This document shows, piece by piece, positions 10,705 through 22,845 of a DNA stretch of 64,000 bases (within the stretch, counting starts at the first letter, position 1; every line of letters begins with the position of its first letter). Origin of the DNA: Rhinopithecus roxellana (Eukaryota > Chordata > Mammalia > Primates > Cercopithecidae); the NCBI RefSeq assembly GCF_007565055.1, contig NC_044550.1:83390033-83454032 (forward strand). The letters run 5' to 3'. The notes beneath the pieces were generated by a model that saw nothing but the letters and a program-made list of their open reading frames with translations, was not told the DNA's origin and ran no database searches. A program made the translations under genes and the position numbers.

Positions 10705-10904
10705 TCTTTTATTCAACAAATTATTTACTGAGTGCCTCAGAAGTTCTAGACAGATTCTGAGGCTCTAGTATAGGACTACCAGGCATCTGGTACTACCCTG
10801 GGGTAAGGTATTCCAGTTTAGACTGGGTGACTGCAGAAGGCCTCTTTGAGGTGCCACCATTTGAAATCTGAATGAAATGAGGGCACCAGCCATGCGAAGA
10901 TAAT
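10705..10904 (-). mobile_element. L2 LINE 3' fragment (antisense)
   Basis: The plus strand reads 'attcaacaaattatttactgagtgcct...' and later 'gcagaaggcctctttgaggtgccaccatttgaaatctgaatgaaatgagggc'. This is the reverse complement of the L2 3' region. Confidence 0.6.
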
Positions 10905-11015
10905 ATTACCTACCTATTGTTGAAACATTAAATTAGATGATGCATAGAAAGCACTTACCTCATACCTCATACATCCTCAATGATCAGCAAATGGTAGATA
11001 TTATTGGTATTTCTA
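10905..11015 (+). repeat. MIR SINE fragment
   Basis: MIR-like wording 'attacctacctattgttgaaacattaaattagatgatgcatagaaagcactta' continues to 'aatggtagatattattgg'. Confidence 0.5.
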
Positions 11016-11579
11016 TAGATGGCAACCAAGATATTAATTTCCCCATATTCAAAACTGAGGCAGATCTACTGTGTTGTGATACATACAGATGTTTAGATGG
11101 CCAAAATGAAAAATCAGTTGTATCCTAATCTATTCTTTATTGGACATGTTGGAAATCTTGGGATTGCATGCTTTGAGTCTTTGGAAGAAGCAGGAGATGT
11201 CAATTCCTGCCCCAGGAGGAACGGGTTCTGCTGCACTTTCTGACTTGTTCTATCAAAGCCCCACATTTCAAAGCCTGAATGTCCAATTGGGATAGATATT
11301 CTAGGTGGGTTTAAGGGCCCTTGAACAGGATTAGGGTTTGCAAATTGTCTTTTTTTGTACTTGGGCCATTATATATCAGCATGTCAAATGCTTTCTATAA
11401 TTTTTTAAAACTGCCAAACTTAAAAAAAATTTCCTAACTCATCTGGAATATATATTATATTTGAAAACATAGCTTGCTTTTTGACCTTTCATAAATTTGT
11501 TTATACTGTATTTTACAGATTTGTAAAGTTTTTTCTTAAATGTTTGTAACATTAAAACATTGTTTTATTGATTCTTTAA
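11016..11579. other. unassigned sequence
   Basis: No recognised gene or repeat. Confidence 0.3.
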
Positions 11580-12245
11580 TTTTTAAAATCTCATTATACA
11601 AATAAAATATGCTGTTGTAAAGTAATCAACCCAAACAAAAAATATATATAAGTAAGAAACTAAAAATCACCCAAGATAACCACTATTGTTGGTAACTATC
11701 CTTTAATACATTTCTTTGGACATACATGTGAATACTTAGATATACAACATTGAATAAATGGGGTAATATTTTACATGTATTTCATTAAGAATACTTTTTA
11801 ACTATGTTGTTAAATTGTCTGTCCCTTTCCTCTCCCTCTCTTACCTATCCCTCCTCACCACAACTATAAAATAAATTAGAAAACTGTTTTGGTCACTTGA
11901 ACAGCTAGTGTAAAAACCCCTCCAAATCAACTAATAAAGATATAACACATTCTCTTTATTGGATGCATAACATTAGCTGAATCATAGTTTGCTTATCTAT
12001 ATACTGAGTGAGGAGCATTCTTGCTGTGTCTCGTTTTTGTCACTATGAACAAAGCTATGGCAAACATCCTTGCACACGTACCCTTAAGTGCTGATAATTT
12101 TATCTTTATGGGATTGCCAGGGGAAAGTCTGTGTGTGCTTGTAATCTTAATTGATATGGCCAGAATTGCATCCTCAAAAGAGATAAATAGTTCACATATC
12201 TCTTTTGCATGTTATCCAATACTTATTTTTAGTGTTTACACATAT
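11580..12245 (-). mobile_element. ancient L1 (L1M/L1ME-like) fragment, antisense
   Basis: The plus strand carries the family wording 'gataaccactattgttggtaactatcc', 'ttctttggacatacatgtg', 'tatgaacaaagctatggcaaacatccttgcac' and 'gccagaattgcatcc'. This is the T-rich antisense of a mammalian-wide L1 3' region. It is highly diverged and the subfamily is uncertain. Confidence 0.5.
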
Positions 12246-14160
12246 ATACATAATTAGGGCAACTACAACAAACTTACTGCATTACTCTTGATGCTAGAAA
12301 AAACTCAGTCATTACTCAAGTTTTACCTGGCTCATTGATCTTGTCATCTGTATTTTAAAAGTTAGTGAAACAGGGCTTTAATGACCATGTTTCCAAAGCT
12401 ATGCCAAGCAACCAAATAGAATTATCATCAATAGCTCCTGAGAGCCACAGTAAGAAGTTACTCACTTAGTTCCACCAGTTCTTAGAGTTAAGAATGTTCT
12501 CTGCATTCCATTTAGCTGAGAAAAATGGCTCAATTTTGCCAGCATTGCTTTCTGACTTTCACCACACTGCTGTGATATTTGCTTCCAGCACCTGAAAGCA
12601 GTATAAAAATGCATTTTAAATCATTGAATAACATTTCTATGTTCTGATTTGCGTTATAAACTTTAAAAAAAGATTTAAAGCCATGAATCTCAGCTCCTTG
12701 GCAGCATTCTTATTTTTTAAATGCTGAAAAAAAAAATCAAGAGTACCCATCAAAGAAATATAATGCCATTAACTCATTGTACTGATACGTGATGAATTAT
12801 TTATAATCTAATTATTATAATTAGAGTTAACATACCAAACCCATTCAGGCTCAGGTTTCACAGCAATGTTTGGATTGATTTCTTGAAGTTCATAATAATT
12901 GGCATCTATTTGCACAGGTGGAAATTGGTGCCTCCTTGGTTATCTTCCCATATCCACCCAGTCCCTTACCCTTAGAGTCTATGCCAAGTTTTGAGCTGTG
13001 ACGAGAATAGAGCAAAACATACTATTCAGTATTAACCACCCTATTTTCAGTCACTTCTTCAAATTAAACAAAAGTTAAATTATTCTGTACTGTAACCACA
13101 GAAAGATTTTCTAAAGATTCATTAAATATTTTTAAAAGTTTGCTATTGTGATTATTAGATCCACATCATAAATAGCTATTTATCTCCATGTAAGTAGAAG
13201 AACAATCTTGGGGTATAAATGAAGCACAAACTTTGAAAAAAATCTTCTGTCCAGTAGCTGTGTATATGAGTGAGTGAGCCCCAAGTGAAACATCCAGCAA
13301 TAATCACTGCATATACATCAGTCCCTAGTGAGCTGTATATTAATGTCTGTCTGGAAATTTAATGGCACCTCTAGGCATAAACAAATGTTTATTAAAATAA
13401 GAAGTAAAATATTCCTGAACACTGGCTTGCTTTTTGAATTTTCCTATTCTGCTTTTGGAAATTAAGAAAGCCTATATTGTGATGCTAAAAGACACTGATT
13501 GAATCAACACCTGGCATCATTTTATTTAGGTTCTATTTAACATAGCCCAAAGCAAATAATCTACTTATATTTGTATTCCAAGCTTTTCATTTCCAGGAGA
13601 AAAACTGTAGTGGTTATGAAGAGACTCCATTTCATCAGGTTCTCTTTCTCCATCTACCACCCACTTTTATATCTACCCTTATACCCACTGTCTTTCTACA
13701 CAGCTCCCCACATGCTTCAGGAGGACAGAATCCATGGAAAGATTGGATTTTCATAAAAAATAATCAATGGAAGCAAGATAATGTTATAGAGACTTTCATG
13801 AATCCATCTTGAACAAGTAGCTTTGAAGTTCTTGTGGTCTCCCTATAACAACTGTATCCGACATGGCATCTGGTGGATAACAGATGAGAATCATCATTTT
13901 TTCAAAGAAAATAATCTGGAGCTGCTGTCTATACCATTGGGCATTTCTTTATAACATTTCAGCAGGTAGAATACAATGATGTCTTGAGCCATCTTGACTT
14001 GAAAAAATGTGGTATGGTATATCACTACACTCATAGTTTAGGGTCTTCATCTTGAAAAAAAGCAAAACTACCTAATGTATTACCTGTTCCATCCCCTCTT
14101 AGAAATGACAACACAACTATTTTTGAAGGAACTAGAGCTCATTATTCTTAACTTCCTCCT
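12246..14160. other. unassigned sequence
   Basis: No gene or confident repeat seen in about 1.9 kb. A near-palindrome 'tctaattattataattaga' occurs near 12806 but is too AT-rich to interpret. The frame at 13571-13756 has no domain. Confidence 0.3.
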
Positions 14161-14165
14161 AAGTA

Positions 14166-14200
14166 TCTCTCTCTCTCTGTCTCTCTTTCTCTCTCTCTAC
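14166..14200 (+). repeat. (TC)n-rich microsatellite
   Basis: Short imperfect CT-dinucleotide tract. Confidence 0.9.
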
Positions 14201-14618
14201 CCATCTATTTAGTCAAAAGTTAAATCTATTTAATAAAGCAAGTAATTTGTGAATAAATATTTGTAACTAAGATCTTTTCGTGTGGGTTTTGCCTTAAATT
14301 ATGAAAGGACTATTTGGCAGTAGTACTTTCTCTGGTATATAATGCTCATTATACAACTGGTTGACTTTTCAGTAGCTGAAAGGGTAATTGGATGATGCAA
14401 CTTGATATACTTTTTTTATAGTAGAATTTTGTAGTGACTTGTATAACAAGTTTATTTTCCCTGCAGACATATTTACAGGTAACAATTTTAGCAAATCACT
14501 TTGAGATGCTTTCATGAAATAGTTTTAGCAGTTGTGACCCATTTAGTTACAGTTTTCTGACATAAGAGAATATATTTAAGGACCTCTGAGGAAGTCTTCC
14601 TTTGCTCCTATGAGTTAC

Positions 14619-14933
14619 TTTTTCTTTTTTTTTTTTTTTTTTTAACTTTTTTTGAGATGGAGTTTGCTCTGTCACCCAGGCTGGAGTGCAGTGGTGTGAT
14701 CTCGGCTCACTGCAGCCTCTGTCTCCCGGGTTCAAGCAATTCTCCTGCTTCAGCCTCCTAAGTAGCTGGGACTACGGGCATGCACCACCATGCCCAGCTA
14801 ATTTTTGTATTTTTAGTAAAGATGGGTTTCACCATGTTGGCCAGGCTGGTCTCAAACTCCTGACCTCAGGTGATCCACTCGCTTCGGCCTCCCAAAGTGC
14901 TGGGATTACAGGCATGAGGCACTGCGTCTGGCC
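14619..14933 (-). mobile_element. AluS
   Basis: Full-length antisense Alu. The poly(T) at its left end corresponds to the tail, and the 3' border is '...actgcgtctggcc'. The short sequence 'agttact' flanks both sides as the probable target duplication. The 93-codon frame at 14686-14967 is the usual Alu-derived pseudo-protein. Confidence 0.9.
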
Positions 14934-16359
14934 AGTAAGTTACTATTTTAATCTAAAACCTACTTGATATAATGTCTCCAAAAGCAAACACTATTTTCCT
15001 ACATTTAAAAAAGGATATTTTCCCAATCTTCATGCAGATAACCTAGTTTGTTTAAAGTTACAATGATGGGCACAGGCTACTATGATGGGGAATAGTGGAG
15101 TGATTCATTTCTCTTCCAAAAGTGTATATTTATTCTTTTTATCTCTCAGCAATGCAGAACGTGGGCAAACAAGGTCACTTTATGAGCTCTGTCCACTGAT
15201 TTTAGAAAAATAATTGCTTTACCAATAAAAAGAGTGACAGGAAGTTAAGAAATAAAGGATAGACTGCTCTCAAAAAGAAGAAAATTGCCCGAATGTGAGG
15301 ATAAAGTTTAATTAGGGAAGCTCTGCAGTGCCCCATCTCATAAAACTCATTTTATTAAATTTATGTCCCATATTTTTGCCACACTATATTGCTTTCTGCA
15401 CTTAAAATCTGGCCATGAGGATATGAAATTATTTTCCCACTCAGTCACTGGCTTCAGGGGACATAGTTCTGATTTCACCAGGGTCTTTGGTACTCTTGCC
15501 CTTCTATTCCTTATTCAGAAGTTTCAGCAAATTTGACCTCTGAGAAGATACAATTTCCTTTTAGCCTGATAGTTTGACTTTTCTGTTTGCATATTAGAAC
15601 TCTGCTCACATGTAGAAAGTCTTACAGCTGAGCTCAGGAGCCAGAGCCAATATCAACTGAGTTTTGTTTCTGATATATTAATATTTCACAACTGGGCCAA
15701 TTTCCTTATTCAGAACTTAGCAAATAAATCCTATTTTTCAGGGTCCATTTTGGAGTGACTTGCTTATAAAACTCTCTCTATGACCCAGTCTGAGTATTAT
15801 CTGGTTAATTCTGTAAAATGTCTTTGTCTTTAACATTAAATCATGCCATTGAGGGAAAAAGTCCACATATTCTGGAAGTCTTGATTATCTTGGAGGGCTG
15901 CCAAGGCTGGTAACATCTAAACATGTGCTCAATTCCCCTCCCTTTCATTTATAGTGACCCGATCTGACCAGAAAATTCTATTGTTGCATTTGATCTTGAG
16001 AAGAATTGGTATTTTCATTTATGTTTAAATTATGTTTCAAAAGTACGTTCATTAACTAGCTGCTTAAAACCCATCTTCCAATGAAAACTGTTGAAAATCA
16101 GAGGCCGAATGCAAACACAGCTATTTGGGGTCAGGCAAGTATTATTAAGCAGGGTAGAGTATACATGGTTTCTTAAAATTTCAGTGAAACAGAGATTACT
16201 GGGTAAGAAGAGCTCTGAACTTTATTCCCTATCAAATGCAATACTCAAGAGTAAGTAGATATGAGAGTAAGCAGGTAGGAGGGTAAGCAGATAGGACTCA
16301 CACTGCCTCTTTCTTTGGCCTGATGATGAGAGTCTTCCCTTGTCGGAATGGTCCAGGGC
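14934..16359. other. unassigned sequence
   Basis: No exon, RNA gene or confident repeat recognised. Confidence 0.3.
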
Positions 16360-16367
16360 CTTTAGAG

Positions 16368-16684
16368 TGGCGGTCCCCAACCTTTTTGGCACCAGGAACC
16401 AGTTTCATGGAAGACAATGTTTCCATGGGCGGGGAGATGGGATAGTTTGGGGATGAAACTGTTCCATTCAGATCGTCAAGCGCTAGATTCTCACAAGAAG
16501 CATGCAATCCAGATCCCTCGCATGTGCAGTTCACAACAGAGTTCATGCTCCTGCGAGAATCTAACGCCGCCACTGATCTGACAGGAGGCGGAGCTTGTGT
16601 GGCAATGTTCCTTCTGCTGTTGGCCGAGTTCCTAACAGGCCATGGATGGGTACTGGTACATGCCCAGGGGTTGGGGGGCCCCTG
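16368..16684 (+). mobile_element. MER1-type hAT nonautonomous DNA transposon
   Basis: A 317-bp element whose ends are inverted repeats ('gcggtccccaacc' at the left, 'ggttggggggcccctg' at the right). It is flanked by a perfect 8-bp duplication CTTTAGAG at 16360-16367 and 16685-16692, the hallmark of hAT insertion. Internal inverted wording ('agattctcacaagaagcatg' and 'catgctcctgcgagaatct') fits the MER1/Charlie3 group. It has no transposase, so autonomous movement is impossible. The 169-codon antisense frame across it is not a gene. Confidence 0.9.
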
Positions 16685-16692
16685 CTTTAGAG

Positions 16693-17700
16693 GACTCAGC
16701 CTTTGAAAGGACCACAGAGAGGGGCTCATGACTCCTTTGCATAACTGGATAATGATTTGGAGGGGAGAACATAAAAAGGTAGGGTCATGGGGTGGGTCCT
16801 GATTCACTTTAGTACTTAATTAGGATGGAAATTGTAGCCCTGTGTAAACATCCAACACAATTTACCTGTTGGGGACCACTGAGGGGCAATTGTTTCTCTA
16901 TTCTTCTAAGGAAACATAGAAACAAGCACAGTTTTGAAATAAAAGAGCTTTAAGCAGAGGATTTTCAGACATGATTTGTTTTTTCCTTGAGGCCTATCTT
17001 TTCAAAAGCTGCACACATATTTTGGTCTGCCTTGTTTAGGAAAAATAAACGCTGATCACAGTTCATTTAATCCCATTTGCTTCATCACTAGATGGTTGCA
17101 TTGGGGGCCCGAAGCCTTATAAAGGATCTATAAAATACTGTGTACTAAATACTAAGATATAAAACTCACTATGAAAATTAGTAGACAATTTTATATTAGT
17201 CATAACACAAAGAAAAGAGTGAAATATTCAAGAAAACACCTCAAATGCTAGAACTTGAAGAAAGTAGGTTTAATTTAATATGGATGAAGCATTGAAGACA
17301 AACTTGAGGAAATTGTGAAGCAGGCTACTGTGCATTTGTAGTTTGTCAAATTTAATTTTAAAATTTAAGAAAATGTCCTCCATATAAGAACTGTGTAGCA
17401 CTACCACGATTCTTGGGCTTCCTGGCTGTGATGAGGACAAGGATAGCAAACTTATGACCTGCAGGCTCAAGCTCACTGGACAGGTGGATTGTTTAACTTT
17501 AAAAAATGTGAATAGCTTGGAGTAAGACGACACACTCCGCCACCCCCTGTGGCTTTGCACCCTGCTGCTTAATACATGCCTGGCCCACTTGGGCTCTGAA
17601 GGTGTTTATTTTCAGCCCCAGATTACATTACTTCCTTTGGGACTCAGAGATGCTAACAGAAGTAATGAAAGAGAGAGAAACAAGGAAGAATAAATGGGAC
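16693..17700. other. unassigned sequence
   Basis: Nothing gene-like. 'gttggggaccactg' near 16866 resembles a MER1-type terminal repeat but has no partner. Confidence 0.3.
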
Positions 17701-17706
17701 CAGAAT

Positions 17707-17732
17707 GAGAGAGAGAGAGAGAGAGAGAGAAA
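17707..17732 (+). repeat. (GA)n microsatellite
   Basis: Pure GA dinucleotide run of about 12 units. Confidence 0.95.
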
Positions 17733-17933
17733 AGAGATTCTTTTGGCTAACGATGCAACAGTTGGAAGAATAGAGAAAGAAAAAAGGTTTGGCAAATATT
17801 TATTAAGTTCATATTATACACCAAGCACTATTCAAAACATTGGGGGAAAAAAAAAACAATGAACGAAACAGATGAAGTTCTTACTTTCATGGAGCTTACA
17901 TTCTAGTTGGGGAGAAATATAAAACAACAAATA

Positions 17934-18240
17934 GCTAGGCGCAGTGGCTCCTGCCTGTAATCCCAGCACTTTGGGAGGCCCAGGTGGGAGGATTGCTTGA
18001 GCCCCAGAATTCGAGACCAACCTGGGCAACATGGCAAAACCCCATCTCCACAAAAAACACAAAAATTATCCAGGTGTGGTGGCATGCGTCTGTAGTCCCA
18101 GCCACTGAGGGGGCTGAGGTGGGAGAATCGCTTGAGCCAGGGAGGCGGAGGTTGCAGTGAACTGAGATCGTGCCACTGCACTCCAGCCTGGGTGACAGAG
18201 TGAGACCCTCTCTCAAAAAGCAAGCAAGCAAACAAATAAA
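17934..18240 (+). mobile_element. AluJ/AluS inside the L2
   Basis: Complete Alu (gctaggcgcagtggctcctg ... gacagagtgagaccctctctc) with an imperfect tail of 'aagcaagcaagcaaacaaataaata'. 'aaacaacaaata' before it echoes 'aaacaaataaata' after it. It splits the antisense L2. Confidence 0.9.
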
Positions 18241-19553
18241 TATTGTTAATAGAGACAAGTTAAATGAAGAAAAAAAAATTTTAAATAGAGATACAAGTGA
18301 CTGGGCAGAAGGGAAGATGCTAATCTGTAAAGTGGTCAGGGAAGGACTTGTTGACAAGGTTACATTTGAGCAGAGATGTGAAGAATGGCATTCCAAGTAG
18401 AGGAAACGTGAAGTGCAAAGATCCTGAAGCTAGACATGATTAGTGAGTTAGAGCACAAAGGAGGCCAGGCTGGGGGAGCAAGGCATGAGAAGGAAGCGGT
18501 AAGACATGTGGCAGTGACTAGGCAGTGGAGGGTGCAGCTCTAATAAGAACTTTAGAGTTCCACTCTGAGGAAGGTGAGAAGAGGGCTTTGAGTAGAGCTG
18601 TGGTATAATCTTGCAAGAAAATTCCAATTGCTCCATTGAAAACACAAAAGCATACTTATCTGGCAGCAGAGGAGATACCATGTTCACGAAAGTGGTTTTC
18701 CAAGGGCCAGGTTTATCCATTGCACTCTGGATGTGCTGATCCCCATGAATTGCCCGTATGTGGGAAACTTGACTGCGTAATTTGTGTAGTGAGGGATTGC
18801 GTTCACGCTTTCCCTTGGTCTTCACAGCCTAAGAACAGGCATCCTCTGTGTAAAGAAATAAAAAAATAAAAGAAAACATAGAAGCATGGGCAGAAGTCAG
18901 TAGAACAGTTAGCAGTCTCTTACAGTAGTTCAGATGAGAAGCAGTGGTGGCTCCAAGAGAGTCATAACGATGAGTGCTGCTGGGAAGTGGTCTGTGTTTT
19001 CTTTGAAAGTAGAACAAGTAGGACTTGTTGATGGATCAGATGTGGAGTGTAAGCAAAAAACAAAAGTGCGGTCAACGTTCACTCTACTTTCATCTGTGTT
19101 TAAAAATGTCCACAACAAAAAGCAAGAAAACAGAGAGAGGGAGTCAAGGATGACTCAAGATCTTGGACTCAAGAAACTGAGAGAAAGAAGTTGTCATTTA
19201 CTGTTATGAGCAAAAACAGGGAAAGGAACATATGTGAGGGGTGGAACCGTGAGTTCAGTTTTGGGCATGTTAAATTTGAGATACGTGTCAGTCCTCCATA
19301 TGGCAATACCAAGTAGGAAGTTGATTATATGAGTTTAGAATTCAAAGAAGAGGCCTGGGCTATAGATAGAAATTTGAAATTATCTGCATGTAGGTGGCAT
19401 TTAAAGTCTGAAGATTAAGTGAGATCACCTGAAGAGTGATAAAGGCGAGATCTGAGGATTGAACATTTTGGCACTCTCAAGTGTAGAGGTCTGGAATATG
19501 AAGAGGAACCAGCAAGGATATGGCAGGAGGAGTGATCGGAGACCCAGGAAGAC

Positions 19554-19561
19554 AGAAAGGA

Positions 19562-19654
<93 letters not shown>

Positions 19655-19788
19655 AGGGAGGGAGGGAGGGAGGGAGGGAGGGAGGGAGGGAGGGAGGAAG
19701 GAAGGAAGGAAGGAAGGAAGGAAGGAAGGAAGGAAGGAAGGAAGGAAGGAAGGAAGGAAGGAAGGAAGGAAGGAAGGAAGGAAGGAAG
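19554..19788 (+). repeat. 235-nt pure-purine microsatellite (GAAA, GA, GGGA, GGAA blocks)
   Basis: All 235 bases on the plus strand are A or G. The order is (GAAA)n to about 19611, (GA)n to about 19647, (GGGA)n to about 19695, then about 23 units of (GGAA)n to 19788. It lies inside the antisense L2. Long open frames across it on both strands (Arg/Lys/Glu/Gly or Ser/Leu/Pro/Phe repeats) are artefacts. Confidence 0.98.
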
Positions 19789-20070
19789 CCAAGCAAGGAA
19801 GGGTTTTTAAGAAAGGGAATGATCAAAAGTGACACAAATGCCTCTGATAATGAAGGAAGACAAGAACTAAGGAAAAACCATTAGCTTGGCAACATGGATA
19901 TCACTGTTAATCTTTGAGTGCATACAAGCCTCTTGAACTTGCTTCAGGAAATACTAGGAGAAGTACAGACAGAAAATGTAGCCCGCCATTTTGAAGGTTT
20001 TTGCTGTGATAGGGAGCAGAGAAATCAGGTAGTACCTAGAAGGGCATGTGCAGTCAAGTTAGAGTTTGGG

Positions 20071-20376
20071 TTTTTTAATTTTATTTTATTTTAGAGACAG
20101 CATCTCACTCTGTTGCCCAGGCTAGAATGCAGTGGCACCATCACGGCTCACTGCAGCCTCCGCCTCCCAGGCTCAAGCAATCCCCCCCGCTCAGCCTCCT
20201 GAGTAGCTGGGACTGCAGGCACAAGCCGCCATGCTTGGCTAATTTTTAAAAATTTGTTATATAGACAGGGTCTCCCAGTGTTGCTCAGGCTGGTCTTGAA
20301 CTCCTAAAATCAAGCGATTCTCCCACCTTGGCCTCCCAAAGTGCTGGGATTACAGGTATGAGCCACTGTGCCTGGC
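20071..20376 (-). mobile_element. AluJ inside the L2
   Basis: Antisense Alu: 'ttagagacagcatctcactctgttgcccaggct' through 'gagccactgtgcctggc'. Its tail is a degenerate TTTTA run. L2 sequence continues on both sides. Confidence 0.9.
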
Positions 20377-20850
20377 AGGGGTTTATTTTTAAAGACCAAA
20401 ATGATCCAGTCAGAGAGGAAACTATGATACAGATAAGACACATAATTTCCAGAAAGATGTTCTTAGAAGACAAGATCCATTTTATAGGTGGAATTATCTT
20501 TAGATAGGAACAGAGATTATCTATTTAATGTAATAGAAGGGAAGACAAGATGCAGGGCATAGAGGAAAGTGTGTGTATCTGGTGATGGAAGCTTGAGGAA
20601 GTTCCTTCTAATTACCTCTATTTTCTTAGTAAAATGAAGAGCAAAGTCGTTACAGTAAGAATAAAGAGAATTAGAGTGAGAATAATTGGCAAAGCGCTGT
20701 AGGTTCAAAGAGAAAAGAAGGGTATAAAATAGTTGTTTAGGAGAATAAGAGATGAAAGTGAATATTCAAAGGCAGTGAAATTCCCTGGCAACAGTGAAGG
20801 CCCACTTGAGGTTGACAATTAGGAATTGAAGTAAATCTGTTAGCATAACT

Positions 20851-20872
20851 GTTTTTTTTTTTTTTTTTTTCC
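20851..20872 (+). repeat. poly(T) tract
   Basis: About 22 consecutive T residues with no attached SINE body. It may be the tail remnant of a deleted antisense element. Confidence 0.9.
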
Positions 20873-21960
20873 AGCCATTTTCAACAGCTCAGAAACAAGA
20901 AGCAATAGGTGGAAGCTGGGAGTTAACTAAGAAAAAGTAAATTTGATGGTGGAAGAGAAGGACAAGGGAATTGGGATTATATAAGGTAATGGTTATCATG
21001 TTGAACTATTGAATCTTAATTGAGGATAGAGGTAAATGCAGATATAAGGAAGTGAGAAATAGATGCTAAGGTCAATAGATACATGTTCATTGTGTGGCTT
21101 GAAAATGATCAGAATAAGATGGAGACGTGAGGTAGTGGTGGGAGTATTTGACATCTGAAATTGACATTATGAAAGGGGGTGCAGTGATTGATAATAGTAA
21201 GGTCTAGAGTGCAACCATAAAAGCAGGTGGCTGGAGTGATGCGGAGGACAAGATGATGGCAGGAGAGAACACCGAGAGCCTGAGAGGCTAGATTATTGTA
21301 AGGATCTTTTCAATGATATTGAAATCACCAAGAATTAGGAGAAGAATGCTGTTGGGGAGATGACAGTGGGTAGGGCATGAGAAACTTCAAGGAAGAATGC
21401 AAAGTGACTACGAAGTCTGTAGATGATTGGACATATGGAGAAGTGAGGTGACCCATGGCTGAACTTCAGAGGAAGCAAGGATGTTTAGGGAGAAGGAAAG
21501 GAGGATAAGCTGAAACTGGTGGTGACTATTCATAGCTGCAAAAAGATCAGGTTTCATTTAGAATAGAGAGACAAAGGTGATGTAGAGACTACTTCAAGGC
21601 TATAGGAAATTTTGCTAATGACCCACAGTGAACTCCAAGGAACACGCTGAAAGAGTGTATTGTGGGAAAGGGTGTGAGATTGGTTCATGGACAGAGTTGT
21701 ACAAGAATGTGATTTACAACAATGAGTGGTGAATTGGGGCTTCTTTCGGTGACTGAGATGGCCTGAGTGTATATAGTTTTCACTTGCTGAAAAATTTCCA
21801 AGATAATTGATTGGGTTTTGATTATAGAATAAATGGGAGAACATGGATTGTGAATATGCTAAAGCAGTTTTAGTAGTTTATCGCCATGACCAGTAGATGG
21901 TATTGTTGGCCCAAGATAGTTTGGTTGCTGTTTGCTGTTGAGCACAGAGTGGAAAAGGGA

Positions 21961-22214
21961 AGGAAAGGAGGTTAGAGAAGGCAGTGTGTCTTCCATTTGG
22001 TAAAATGTAAAGGATACTGGTAGACTTAGGAGATATCCTTATCTGAACTAGTCACTCTTGCACAAAATTAATGTTTGATAGAATGGACAAACAAGCATGA
22101 ATTGTTAGAAAGGACTGGGACTTTTAACAAATCTTGAGCATAGAGTTATAGAAATATATAAAGTGCAAATAACGGATTTTAAAAGCACATAGATATATCT
22201 AAAAGGAAAAAATC
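21961..22214. other. unassigned sequence between the L2 and an L1 tail
   Basis: Nothing recognised. Confidence 0.3.
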
Positions 22215-22845
22215 AGTATGTCAAAGAGATATCTGTACTCCCATGGTAGTTGCAGTACTATTCACAATAGCCAAGATATGGAATCAACCTAACTGTGCAT
22301 CAGTGGATGAATGGATAAAGAAACTGTGGTATATATACACAGTAGAATATTATTCAGCCATAAAAAAGAATGAAATCCTGTCATCTGCAGTAACATGGAT
22401 GAACTTGGAGGACATTGTGTTAAGTGAACTAAGCCAGGCACAGAAAGACAACTATCTCATGTTCTCATTCATACATAGGAACTTAAAAAACGTAGATCTC
22501 ATGGAGGTAGAGAGTAGAACGGCAGTTATCAGAGTTGGGGAAGGGTAAGTGGGAGGATGAGGACAGAGAAAGGTCGGTAAATGTGTACAAAAATACAGTC
22601 AGATAGAAGAAATATGTTCTAGTGTTCAATAGCACAGTAGGGTGACTAGAGTTAATAATATTTTGTATATTTCAAAATAGCTAGACCAGAAGATTTGGAA
22701 TGTTTCCAACAGAAAGAAATGATAAATGTTTAAAGTGATGAATATCCCAATTACCTTGATTTGATCATTACACATTATACGCATGTATCAAAATATCACA
22801 TGTATCCCATAAAGTGTACACTTATTATGTATCATAAAAAGCACA
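22215..22845 (+). mobile_element. L1MA-type 3' end (ORF2 C-terminus plus 3' UTR)
   Basis: Reads as the end of L1 ORF2 ('ggtatatatacacagtagaatattattcagccataaaaaagaatgaaatcctgtc'). The remnant frame 22243-22548 still shows the typical 'AKIWNQPN...EYYSAIKKNEI...SELSQAQKDNYLMFSFIHRN' wording. A 3' UTR follows, ending 'acttattatgtatcataaaa'. It is 5'-truncated and has no complete frame. Confidence 0.85.

Larger units (their letters stand above)
17786..21960 (-). mobile_element. near-full-length L2 LINE (antisense), interrupted
   Basis: On the plus strand the L2 3' end opens the element ('ggcaaatatttattaagttcatattatacacc', 'catggagcttacattctagttgggg'). It resumes after the first Alu at about 18255 ('gtggtcagggaaggacttgttgacaaggttacatttgagcagag'), continues through the reverse-transcriptase region to the purine repeat at 19554, and carries on after it ('gggaatgatcaaaagtgac', 'gctgtgatagggagcagagaaatc'). 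After the second Alu it extends about another 1.5 kb. Subtracting two Alus and the microsatellite leaves about 3.3 kb, close to the whole L2. The YADD-box region (antisense of about 19385-19400) has decayed to HADN. The far 5' boundary is uncertain. Confidence 0.7.

Noticed and set aside
12800..12830. AT-rich near-palindrome
   Set aside because: It is short and of low complexity, as expected by chance in AT-rich DNA.
16298..16807. 169-codon antisense frame
   Set aside because: It spans the MER1-type hAT element and both flanks. No transposase or other domain is visible, and the boundaries ignore the element's ends.
16864..16882. Second MER1-like terminal repeat 'gttggggaccactg'
   Set aside because: It has no matching partner end or duplication, and the element ending at 16684 is already complete.
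17903..18396. 110- and 153-codon antisense frames
   Set aside because: They read antisense across an AluJ/S and adjoining L2. Such Alu-derived pseudo-proteins are common artefacts.
18448..18825. 125-codon antisense frame
   Set aside because: It lies in the sense direction of the antisense L2 but does not follow the L2 RT protein, so it is a remnant or chance.
19415..19884. Several open frames of 96-141 codons across the purine repeat on both strands
   Set aside because: They are simple translations of GAAA/GA/GGGA/GGAA repeats and have no protein signature.
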